Shown here piece after piece: positions 1 through 5,667 of a stretch of DNA of 5,948 bases. Below the pieces are notes generated by a model. The model was not told the origin of the DNA. It did not search any database and saw nothing but the letters and a program-made list of their open reading frames with translations. Made by a program: the position numbers and the translations under genes. Source of the DNA: Chloroflexota bacterium. Its GTDB lineage: Bacteria; Chloroflexota; Limnocylindria; Limnocylindrales; CSP1-4. Position 1 is the stretch's first letter. Each line of letters begins with the position of its first letter. The DNA is taken from assembly GCA_017860675.1 (NCBI GenBank), contig JAGDMV010000117.1:1-5948 (forward strand). The letters run 5' to 3'.

Positions 1-1406
1 CGGCAGGGCGTGCACTTGCCGCACGACTCGTCGCGGCAGAAGTCCTGGAAGTACTTGGCCACGTCGACCATGCACGACGTGTCGTCCATGACGATCAGGC
101 CGCCCGAGCCGATGAACGAGCCCACGTCGACCAGCGACTCGTAGTCGACGGGCATGTCCAGGAACTCGGCCGGGATGCAGCCGCCCGACGGCCCGCCGGT
201 CTGCACCGCCTTGAAGGGCCTGCCGTCCATGATCCCGCCGCCGATGTCGTAGACGATCTCGCGCAGGGTCATGCCCATCGGCACCTCGACCAGGCCGGTG
301 TTGACGATCCGGCCGGCAAGGGCGAACACCTTGGTGCCCCGGCTCTTGCCACGGCCGATCCCGGCAAACCAGGCCGGGCCGCGGCGGATGATCGTCGGCA
401 CGTTGGCGAACGTCTCCACGTTGTTGATCAGGGTGGGCTTGCCCCAGAGACCCTCGACGGCCGGGTAGGGCGGCCGCGGTCGCGGCGTCCCCCGGCGGCC
501 CTCGACCGAGGCGATCAAGGCCGTCTCCTCGCCGCAGACGAAGGCGCCGGCGCCCAGCCGGACCTGGACGTCGAAGCTGAACGAGGTGTCGGCGATGCCG
601 GCCCCCAGGTAGCCGGCGCGCTGGGAGTTCCGGATTGCCGAGCGCAGCCGGGCCACCGCCAGCGGGTACTCGGCCCGGCAGTAGATGTAGCCCTCGCTGG
701 CGTGGACGGCGAAGGCCGCGATCGTCATGCCCTCGAGGATCCGGTACGGGTCGCTCTCGAGGACGCTGCGATCCATGAACGCTCCGGGATCGCCCTCGTC
801 GGCGTTGCAGATGACGTACTTGGGGCTGCCCACGGCCTTGGCCACGGTCGTCCACTTGAGGCCGGTCGGGTAGCCGGCGCCGCCGCGGCCGCGCAGGCCG
901 CTGGCGGTGATCGCCTCGCGCACCTCGGCCGAGGTCATCTCGCCGAGCACCTTTCGCAGGGCCTCGAAGCCCCCGTGGTCGAGGTAGTCGTCCAGGCTCT
1001 CGGGATCGACCAGGCCGAAGTTCTCGGTCGCGGAGCGGACCTGGCGAGCGAAGAACGGGACCTCCGGGCGGGCCGTCGCGCCCGGCTTCGCCTTCCTGAG
1101 CGCGGTGACGAGCGGTCCGAGCCCGTCAGGCCGGACGTGCTCGAACAGCTGGCCGGTCGGGGCGATCCGGACGAGCGGGCCGGCCGCGCACAGGCCGAGG
1201 CAGCCCGTGCGCTTGACGGCGACGTCGGTCACGCCCGCCTCGGCCACCAGGTCGGCCAGGCGGAGGGTGATGTCGTGCGCCTGGGCCGACATGCAGCTGG
1301 CCGCCTCGCAGACGTGGGCGGAGGCACGCACCGGCCCGGTGGGGGCCTCGGGCTGGATCTGGCGGCGGCGACCGGTCGGGCGCCCCGCGGCAGGCATCTC
1401 GCTCAC
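1..1406 (-). CDS. nuoF: NuoF-like NADH-binding flavoprotein with N-terminal [2Fe-2S] domain (3' end beyond window)
   Basis: FMN- and NAD(H)-binding diaphorase subunit that passes electrons between NADH and Fe-S clusters. 468 codons are visible without interruption; the C-terminus lies beyond the left edge. Residues about 25-110 form a thioredoxin-like [2Fe-2S] domain with C33, C38, C69 and C73 (C-x4-C, then C-x3-C in GCLGLC). The NuoF core follows: the FMN/NADH glycine loop LRGRGGAGYPTGLKW (171-185), NADEGDPGAFMDR (201-213), GAFVCGEETA (287-296), and the start of the N3 [4Fe-4S] site ESCGKCTPC (460-468; three of four cysteines visible). GTG at 1406 overlaps the nuoE stop as GTGA, with GGAGG at 1411-1415; ATG at 1397 is the alternative start. 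Standard complex I NuoF (about 420-450 aa) lacks the N-terminal domain, whereas HoxF, HydB/HndC and FdsB have it. The family is certain. Whether it serves complex I, a hydrogenase or a formate dehydrogenase is not decided here. Confidence 0.93.
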   Translation of the reverse strand, partial: MSEMPAAGRPTGRRRQIQPEAPTGPVRASAHVCEAASCMSAQAHDITLRLADLVAEAGVTDVAVKRTGCLGLCAAGPLVRIAPTGQLFEHVRPDGLGPLVTALRKAKPGATARPEVPFFARQVRSATENFGLVDPESLDDYLDHGGFEALRKVLGEMTSAEVREAITASGLRGRGGAGYPTGLKWTTVAKAVGSPKYVICNADEGDPGAFMDRSVLESDPYRILEGMTIAAFAVHASEGYIYCRAEYPLAVARLRSAIRNSQRAGYLGAGIADTSFSFDVQVRLGAGAFVCGEETALIASVEGRRGTPRPRPPYPAVEGLWGKPTLINNVETFANVPTIIRRGPAWFAGIGRGKSRGTKVFALAGRIVNTGLVEVPMGMTLREIVYDIGGGIMDGRPFKAVQTGGPSGGCIPAEFLDMPVDYESLVDVGSFIGSGGLIVMDDTSCMVDVAKYFQDFCRDESCGKCTPC

Positions 1407-1894
1407 ATCGCCTCCAGTTCCGCGACGAGGTCGGCCGCGCTCACCTTGCCCCGGACGTCGCCGTCGACGATGACGGCCGGCGCCAGGCTGCAGGCGCCGA
1501 GGCAGCGGGCGGTCAGGAGGGAGACCTTGCCGTCCGCGGTCGTCTCCTTCGGCTTGACGCCGAGCTGCTGCTCGAAGCCGGTCATGATCTCCTTGGCCCC
1601 GTTGATGTAGCAGGCGGTGCCCGTGCACACGACGCAGGTGTGCTCGCCCTGCGGCTTGAGGGTGAAGAACGAGTAGAAGGTGGCCACGCCGTAGACCCGG
1701 GAGTGGGGTACCCCGAGCGTGTCGCCGATGAACTGGAGCGCCTCGTCGTCGAGATAGCCGAAGGCTTCCTGGGCGGCGTGGAGCGCCTCGATCAGCGCCT
1801 GCGGCCGGTCGCCGTGACGCCGCATCCGCGTCTCGACGATCTTCCAGCGCTTGTCATCGCTGGGGGCGGGCGGCTTGGTGTAGGGGATCGGCAT
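1403..1894 (-). CDS. nuoE: NuoE-like thioredoxin-fold [2Fe-2S] subunit
   Basis: A 163-residue NuoE/HoxE/FdsG-family protein, close to the usual 160-175 aa. It has an N-terminal helical bundle (about 15-65), the conserved stretch GVATFYSFF (69-77), then a thioredoxin-like [2Fe-2S] domain with ligands C90 and C95 (C-x4-C in VCTGTAC) and C131 and C135 (C-x3-C in RCLGAC). In the family this cluster sits next to the NuoF flavin in the diaphorase module. The start at 1894 is supported by GGAGGAGG at 1897-1904. The open frame runs up to 2089, but the added residues are arginine-rich and low in complexity, and family homology begins after 1894. The stop overlaps the nuoF start by 4 nt, which implies translational coupling. 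The 188 bp upstream contain no other redox gene, so this appears to be the first gene of its operon. The symbol is by family; hoxE or fdsG would fit equally well. Confidence 0.94.
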   Translation of the reverse strand: MPIPYTKPPAPSDDKRWKIVETRMRRHGDRPQALIEALHAAQEAFGYLDDEALQFIGDTLGVPHSRVYGVATFYSFFTLKPQGEHTCVVCTGTACYINGAKEIMTGFEQQLGVKPKETTADGKVSLLTARCLGACSLAPAVIVDGDVRGKVSAADLVAELEAM

Positions 1895-1896
1895 GC

Positions 1897-1904
1897 CCTC
1901 CTCC
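1897..1904 (-). promoter_or_regulatory. Ribosome binding site of nuoE
   Basis: GGAGGAGG lies immediately upstream of ATG 1894 on the minus strand. It decides this start over the longer open frame reaching 2089, whose extra N-terminus looks non-coding. Confidence 0.75.
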
Positions 1905-2063
1905 GGGTCGGTCGTGACGGCGAGCAGGGCGGGGGACGCTCGGCGCCGGGCTGCAACACGTACACGGGGCCGGTCCGGTCCCGTCTGCTCAGCATGCCAG
2001 CGCCCGGCCTCCGTCCGCTCGGGCCGACGCGCCCGTCTCCGGGGGGCCGCTTCGCCCTGATTG

Positions 2064-2082
2064 GCCGGTCGGTGGAACCGGC
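2064..2082 (-). terminator. Terminator-like hairpin after PIN gene
   Basis: A perfect 6-bp stem, GCCGGT/ACCGGC, with a 7-nt loop directly abuts the PIN-domain stop codon. There is no T-tract on either side, so intrinsic termination is doubtful; it may only stabilise or process the 3' end. Confidence 0.3.
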
Positions 2083-2454
2083 TCAGCACGCCGGCTCGAG
2101 CCCGGGGAGCATGGGGAAATGGCGGACGTTGCGGGTCAGGAACTCTCCGGGGAAGCGTTCGGCCGCCGCGGCGAGCAGGAGGTCGACAACTCCGACCTTC
2201 GGATGGCTCGACCGATAGATCCGTCCGAGTTCGCCGGCCCGATCTGCAAGATCGGTATCAACGGCGACCCAGTCGAGGAGTCGGAGCAACCCGAGAGTCG
2301 CCTCTTCCTCTCCGGGGAGCATCCCGCGGAGCACCTCGGTCCTGATGGGAGCGATGCTCAGGAGGCGCGAGTCGCGACGTCCAGCCGCCGCCACGGCGCC
2401 GCTCGCGCCGGCATCATCACGCAGGACTCCGATCAGGACGTCCTGAGAGCACAT
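2083..2454 (-). CDS. VapC-like PIN-domain protein, orphan and possibly degenerate
   Basis: A PIN-domain protein of about 123 aa. PIN toxins are Mg2+-dependent RNases normally neutralised by a VapB antitoxin encoded just upstream. Visible PIN features, numbered from ATG 2454: the early DVLIGVLR segment (D5), the helix IRTEVLRG with acidic E40, HPKVGVVDLLLAA with D91, and the C-terminal LTRNVRHFPMLPG hallmark (N109 where some families have Asp). The usual first strand ending in hydrophobic-Asp-Thr (LDTxVLI) reads CSQDVLI, so the first catalytic Asp is replaced by Ser. The preceding residues do not resemble a beta strand. A GTG at 2469 would add five residues, but it sits in a hairpin loop without a ribosome site; ATG 2454 has GAGG 9 nt upstream. 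The 95-110 bp upstream cannot hold an antitoxin. It may be an inactive or decaying toxin, or a stand-alone PIN protein. Confidence 0.75.
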   Translation of the reverse strand: MCSQDVLIGVLRDDAGASGAVAAAGRRDSRLLSIAPIRTEVLRGMLPGEEEATLGLLRLLDWVAVDTDLADRAGELGRIYRSSHPKVGVVDLLLAAAAERFPGEFLTRNVRHFPMLPGLEPAC

Positions 2455-2458
2455 CGTC

Positions 2459-2477
2459 CAGCGCCTCACTGGCGCTG
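2459..2477. repeat. Perfect hairpin at the PIN gene 5' end
   Basis: CAGCGCC and GGCGCTG form a perfect 7-bp stem around a 5-nt loop. One copy of an 8-bp direct repeat TCACTGGC (2466-2473) overlaps it; the second copy is at 2488-2495, exactly 22 bp away. No T-tract follows, so it is not an obvious intrinsic terminator. It could be an operator remnant for the PIN gene or chance in GC-rich DNA. Confidence 0.4.
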
Positions 2478-2564
2478 ACCGGACACTTCACTGGCCCCGG
2501 CCCTGGTCGGGTCGCAGGCCATCGGCGTCGCGGTTGGCGGCCGGAGTGTTGCCCGTGGCGCGCT

Positions 2565-3887
2565 CTACTCCGCGTTGCGCAGCTCCGCCTCCGCCTCGGC
2601 GACCTTGGCCAGGATGCCGGCCCGGAGCTGGTCCAGTCCCGTCCAGACGCCCTTCGTCGCGTTGCCGATGGACGTCAGCTGGCTCTTGAGCCGGGTGATC
2701 GACTCGAGCTGCTCCTTGACCCCGGCAAGGGCCCGGACGATGGCGGCCGCGTCGACCTCGACCTCCCGGTCGTCGAGGGTCGCCACGGCCAGCAGCCGGG
2801 CGAGTCGGACGGCGGCGGAGAAGAAGGCCGGCTCGGGCGCCTCGGGGTCGACGACGCAGTAGACGTCGCCGGCGATCACGGTGAACGGGTCGATCCCGGT
2901 GGGCGCATGCGCCGGGGTGAACACTGCCAGGCCCACGGCCGCGGCCCGGTTCTCCTTCGCCTCGCGGAGCTCCTCGCGGATTGCCCGCATCGACATCGGC
3001 CTGTCCTTGGCCTCGATGACGACGCGGAGGTCGCGCCCGCGGGCGAGCTGTGGGTCGACCGTCAGGACGAAGTCGCCCTTCCTCGACTTGATCACGGCGC
3101 CGGTCTCGGCGGCGGTGCGGTCGAGCAGGTCACCGGCGCCCCGGGCGAGTTCGCCGAGCATGACCTCGAGGAGGTCCTCGAAGTCGGCGCCCTTGGCGGT
3201 TCCCTTCGCCCGCTCCTGGGCGCGCGCGGCCGAGGCGGCCTCGAGCGCCGCGATTCGCTCGTTGAGCTTGGCGAAGCCCTCGGTCATCTCGCCTCGAAAC
3301 TGGAAGAGCGGCGAGCCGAGGCGGGTGGGGTCGAGGAGGGTGGCGAGCTTGCTGCCGTCGCCCTCGAGGTAGGTCCCGAGGAGGGTCTTGATCCGGCCGA
3401 TGGCGCTGTCGCGCTTCGTCTCGTCGAAGAGGTCGTCGGTGAGCGTGCGGAGCTTGCCCCGGTCGCCCAGGAAGGTCTCGAGGGTGCGCGGCAGGCGTCC
3501 GTCGCCGTCGGCGAAGTTCTGGCGGAGGAGCTGATCGAGAGCCGCCGCGGCCTTCGCGTTTGCGTCCTCGGTCTGGCGCAGGAGGGCGGCGAACTCGGCC
3601 CGGACCGCGTCGACGTTCACGGTCACGCCGGCGTCCATCAGCGCCGTCAGGCCGATCTTCATGGCGCGCTCGACGAGCCCGGCGCGTTCCTCGGCGGGCC
3701 GTTCGGCGACGAAAGCGGCCAGGCTGGCGTCGGTCACGAGGACACGCTCGACGACGATCCGGTCGCGCTCGACGGTCACGGCCGTGCCGGTGATCGGTTC
3801 GTTCGCCGGGCAAACGACCGGCGCCGGGCTGGCTGGCACCCGACCGGGCGGGCCTGGGAGAGTGACGACGTTGGCGGGGGCGTCCAT
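2565..3887 (-). CDS. Uncharacterised protein with coiled coil and PD-(D/E)XK nuclease-like domain
   Basis: A 440-residue protein I cannot name. Residues 1-35 are proline-rich and probably disordered. Residues about 55-215 are helical, with a charged heptad-like segment around 200-228 (EMTEGFAKLNERIAALEAA). Residues about 232-345 look like a restriction-endonuclease fold: KGADFEDLL (E237), KGDFVLTVD (D272) and the strand VVIEAKDR (E292, K294), in the spacing expected for E...D...E-x-K active sites. The segment after it, including AVFTPAHAP and GDVYCVVDP, resembles the ends of such domains in RmuC- and DUF2130-type proteins. Residues 385-440 form a second amphipathic helical region. No signal peptide or membrane segment is seen, so it is probably cytoplasmic. 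It stands alone, with 279 bp upstream and about 110 bp downstream to the PIN gene. No Shine-Dalgarno precedes ATG 3887. A role in DNA repair, recombination or defence is possible but inferred only from the fold. Confidence 0.85.
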   Translation of the reverse strand: MDAPANVVTLPGPPGRVPASPAPVVCPANEPITGTAVTVERDRIVVERVLVTDASLAAFVAERPAEERAGLVERAMKIGLTALMDAGVTVNVDAVRAEFAALLRQTEDANAKAAAALDQLLRQNFADGDGRLPRTLETFLGDRGKLRTLTDDLFDETKRDSAIGRIKTLLGTYLEGDGSKLATLLDPTRLGSPLFQFRGEMTEGFAKLNERIAALEAASAARAQERAKGTAKGADFEDLLEVMLGELARGAGDLLDRTAAETGAVIKSRKGDFVLTVDPQLARGRDLRVVIEAKDRPMSMRAIREELREAKENRAAAVGLAVFTPAHAPTGIDPFTVIAGDVYCVVDPEAPEPAFFSAAVRLARLLAVATLDDREVEVDAAAIVRALAGVKEQLESITRLKSQLTSIGNATKGVWTGLDQLRAGILAKVAEAEAELRNAE

Positions 3888-4166
3888 GGCCCGGACTCTG
3901 AACCGGGGCCGTGCCAGCTAGGGTGTCACGCGCCTCAACTGGCCCGCAGGAACTCGGCGTGGCGTCGCTCGAGGCGCCGGGGTTGGGCCGGTCGGCCGAA
4001 CGGCGGGGCACGAGGATCGGCGTGTCGTGAAGCTGCTGGAGACGGACCACCAGGCATCGGGCCGTCCTGCTCCGCGAGGATCGATGGCCGTGGCTGGATC
4101 ACGTACTCGGGCCGGATGGCGAGGAAGAAGCTGGCAGATGCTGCGTGGTGCAGCTTGCGCGGAGCC
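3888..4166. other. Intergenic region without recognisable gene
   Basis: 279 bp between the transporter stop and the start of the nuclease-like gene. Minus-strand frames cross it, including one ending at 3935, but their translations are arginine/proline-rich and match nothing I recognise. Plus-strand frames are antisense shadows. Apart from the weak -10-like element near its left end, I see no repeat, tRNA or clear terminator. Confidence 0.5.
3895..3900 (-). promoter_or_regulatory. Candidate -10 element of a leaderless promoter
   Basis: On the minus strand CAGAGT is followed by 7 nt and then ATG 3887. With no Shine-Dalgarno, this spacing would place the transcription start at or next to the start codon. 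No convincing -35 lies 16-19 nt upstream; GTGACA is present but 23 nt away. Weak on its own. Confidence 0.3.
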
Positions 4167-5153
4167 CTATGCGTGCGCGTCGGGCTCCATCGGGCGGGCG
4201 GTGTGCTCGACCTGGATCGTGCTGTGGTCGAGATCGAAGTCCTCGGCAAGGCAGGCATCGACCTCGTGGAGGACCTGGTGGTGGTCGGCGCCCTCGACCG
4301 CCACCACGTGGACCGTGATCATTGGCAGGCCAGCGGTGATCTGCCAGGCATGCAGGTCGTGGACCGAGGCGACGCCGGGGACCCGGAGCAGGCGATCGCG
4401 CACCTCCGGCAACGAGAGGCCCTTGGGCGACGATTCCATCAGCACGTTTACGGCATCCCGCAGGAGCAGCAGCGCGCGCGGGACGACGAGCGCGACCACC
4501 GCCAGCGAGGCGATCGGGTCAGCCAGCTCCCAGCCGGTGGCCAGGACGAGCAGCCCGGCGACGATCGCGGCGATCGAGCCCACCGCGTCGCCGAGGACGT
4601 CAAGGAACGCGCCGCGGGCAGCGAACCCTTCATGCTCGGAGCGCATGACGATGGCGGCCGTCCCCGACCCGATCAGCCCGATCACCGCAGCCACGAGCAT
4701 CGGGCCAGGCTCGGGTGCCTCCGGTGCGGCGATGCGGCTGACGGCCTCGTAGCCGATGAAGACGCCGAGCGCGACGAGCAGCCCGGCGTTCACGCAGGCC
4801 GCGATCACCTCGGCCCGGTGGTAGCCGAACGACCGGTACTGGGTGGCCGGACGAGCGGCGATCGTGGCCGCCCCGAAGGCGACGGCGATGCCGATGACGT
4901 CGGTGACCCGGTGCGCCGCGTCCGCGACCAGGGCGAGGCTGCCGGACGCGAGGGCGGCGACGATGTCGACGACGAGCGTGATGACCGCGACGGCGAGCAC
5001 GATCGCCAGGTGGCGGCGGTTGCTGCCGACTGATCGCTCAGAGGCCCGCCGGGGCCGGTTGGGAGCGGGGCGCTCGCCCGCGGCGTTGGCCTCGGCGGCT
5101 GCCGGCCCGCCGGAGGGCTCGGGCGACGTGGTCGTGCGAGGGACCGGATCCAT
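4167..5153 (-). CDS. CDF/CzcD-family cation efflux transporter
   Basis: A 328-residue cation diffusion facilitator, an inner-membrane proton antiporter that exports divalent metals (Zn, Co, Cd or Mn). After a proline/alanine-rich N-terminal tail (1-45) come six hydrophobic segments at roughly 48-68, 72-98, 114-134, 152-170, 183-206 and 209-231. A cytoplasmic metallochaperone-like domain (about 240-328) follows, with VHDLHAW (264-270), H282 and DHSTIQVEH (309-317). Other family signatures are GSLALVADAAH (71-81), FGYHRAEV (109-116) and GDAVGS (188-193). The transport site is H-x3-D in TM2 (H81, D85) but D-x3-D in TM5 (D185, D189), where CzcD/ZnT proteins usually have H-x3-D. ATG 5153 has no Shine-Dalgarno; a -10/-35 pair just upstream suggests a leaderless mRNA. 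It is divergent from the small plus-strand gene. The family is certain; the metal is unknown. Confidence 0.95.
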   Translation of the reverse strand: MDPVPRTTTSPEPSGGPAAAEANAAGERPAPNRPRRASERSVGSNRRHLAIVLAVAVITLVVDIVAALASGSLALVADAAHRVTDVIGIAVAFGAATIAARPATQYRSFGYHRAEVIAACVNAGLLVALGVFIGYEAVSRIAAPEAPEPGPMLVAAVIGLIGSGTAAIVMRSEHEGFAARGAFLDVLGDAVGSIAAIVAGLLVLATGWELADPIASLAVVALVVPRALLLLRDAVNVLMESSPKGLSLPEVRDRLLRVPGVASVHDLHAWQITAGLPMITVHVVAVEGADHHQVLHEVDACLAEDFDLDHSTIQVEHTARPMEPDAHA

Positions 5154-5160
5154 CGCGCGG

Positions 5161-5190
5161 ATTGTGCCCGGGCGGCGAGCGCCGCGTCAC
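5161..5190 (-). promoter_or_regulatory. Candidate leaderless promoter of the CDF transporter gene
   Basis: On the minus strand GTGACG (5185-5190, -35-like) and CACAAT (5161-5166, -10-like) are separated by 18 nt. CACAAT ends 7 nt before ATG 5153, which puts the expected transcription start at the start codon. That agrees with the lack of a Shine-Dalgarno. Each hexamer matches the sigma70 consensus at 4 of 6 positions. Confidence 0.4.
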
Positions 5191-5290
5191 GGTGGCCGCG
5201 GCCAGCCCCTCATCCCCTTGTCGCGGCGGCGCGCTCGATCTGCGACGATCCGGGCGCGCGGCGAGGGGGAGGTCGAGCGGCTGGACTAGC

Positions 5291-5297
5291 AGGAGGG
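5291..5297 (+). promoter_or_regulatory. Ribosome binding site of the small plus-strand gene
   Basis: AGGAGGG lies 6 nt before ATG 5304. It is a strong Shine-Dalgarno that fixes the start and contrasts with the two SD-less genes in this window. No convincing plus-strand promoter is visible in the rest of the 150-bp divergent spacer. Confidence 0.75.
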
Positions 5298-5303
5298 ACG
5301 CCC

Positions 5304-5609
5304 ATGAAGGTGCTGGCACTGGGGTACGACACCGCGGCGGCCGACGATCCACGGTTCGCCGAGATCCGCCCGGCGGAGGCGGCGCGTGCGTGGGAGCTCT
5401 ACCAGGCCGGCGTGATCCGCGAGATCTACTTCCGGGCCGATCGGGCGAACGGCGTGCTCGTTCTCGAGGTGGCGGACCTCGACGCGGCGCGGGCCGCCGT
5501 CGACAGCCTCCCGCTCGTCACGGCGGGCCTGATCGACTTCGACCTCGTCCCGCTGCGGCCGTACCCGGGCTGGGCACGGCTCTTCGCGCAGGCTGAACCC
5601 GGGACCTGA
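5304..5609 (+). CDS. Small muconolactone-isomerase/YciI-like protein
   Basis: A 101-residue soluble protein with the pattern of the dimeric alpha/beta-barrel (ferredoxin-like) superfamily that holds muconolactone delta-isomerase and YciI-like proteins. It has an N-terminal strand MKVLALG, then a helix (about residues 23-35) with RAWELYQAGVIREIYFRAD (28-46), a strand GVLVLEVAD (49-57), a helix DAARAAVDSLPLV (59-71) and a last strand IDFDLVPLRPYPGW (77-90). The WELYQAG-IREIYFR and PLRPYPGWARLF stretches look conserved and may line the barrel pocket. No catabolic gene is nearby, so a true muconolactone isomerase role is unlikely; the substrate is unknown. The gene is the only one on the plus strand, divergent from the transporter and convergent with the mutase gene. 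The start is set by the strong upstream ribosome site. Confidence 0.88.
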   Translation: MKVLALGYDTAAADDPRFAEIRPAEAARAWELYQAGVIREIYFRADRANGVLVLEVADLDAARAAVDSLPLVTAGLIDFDLVPLRPYPGWARLFAQAEPGT

Positions 5610-5638
5610 CGTCCGGCCCATCGTGCAGCGCCGGGAGG

Positions 5639-5662
5639 CGCGGCCGACGCGCCCCGGCCGCG
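5639..5662. terminator. GC-rich hairpin between convergent genes
   Basis: CGCGGCCG and CGGCCGCG form a perfect 8-bp stem with an 8-nt loop. It lies in the 58-bp gap between the stops of the small plus-strand gene and the minus-strand mutase gene. Position and symmetry suit a shared bidirectional terminator, but neither side has a proper T-tract. Confidence 0.4.
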
Positions 5663-5667
5663 GCTGT

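Larger units (their letters stand above)
1895..2082. other. Intergenic leader upstream of nuoE
   Basis: 188 bp between the PIN gene stop and the nuoE start. It holds the nuoE ribosome binding site and, at its right end, a small hairpin next to the PIN stop. The promoter of the nuoEF operon should lie here, but I see no convincing -35/-10 pair. The open frames across it (minus strand extension of nuoE, plus-strand shadows) have arginine/proline-rich, low-complexity translations and no recognisable domain. Confidence 0.5.

Noticed and set aside
489..493. Possible frameshift in nuoF at a run of five C
   Set aside because: A careful codon-by-codon reading gives EGRRGTPRPRPPYPAVEG straight through the run. 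The frame stays open from 1406 to the left edge.
702..1610. 302-codon plus-strand open frame
   Set aside because: It is antisense to nuoF and nuoE with an alanine/glycine/arginine-rich translation and no domain.
1895..2089. 65-residue N-terminal extension of NuoE
   Set aside because: It is arginine-rich and unlike any NuoE, and the GGAGGAGG site points to the ATG at 1894.
2470..2564. Search for a VapB antitoxin upstream of the PIN gene
   Set aside because: About 95 bp is too short, and none of the minus-strand frames shows a ribbon-helix-helix or AbrB-like start. One frame reading SASEALDDVLSG ends after a few more residues.
3130..4050. 306-codon minus-strand open frame covering the upstream gap and overlapping the nuclease-like gene
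   Set aside because: It is a shifted-frame shadow with a composition dominated by Arg and Pro. The overlapping 440-codon frame has coherent secondary structure and motifs.
3935..4258. Small minus-strand open frame across the transporter stop
   Set aside because: Its upstream part is an out-of-frame shadow of the transporter. The rest is Arg/Pro-rich without a ribosome site or family resemblance.
2907..5033. 708-codon plus-strand open frame
   Set aside because: It lies antisense to the nuclease-like and transporter genes. Its length reflects GC-rich third positions, its translation is Gly/Arg/Asp/Glu-rich low-complexity sequence, and it crosses a gene boundary.
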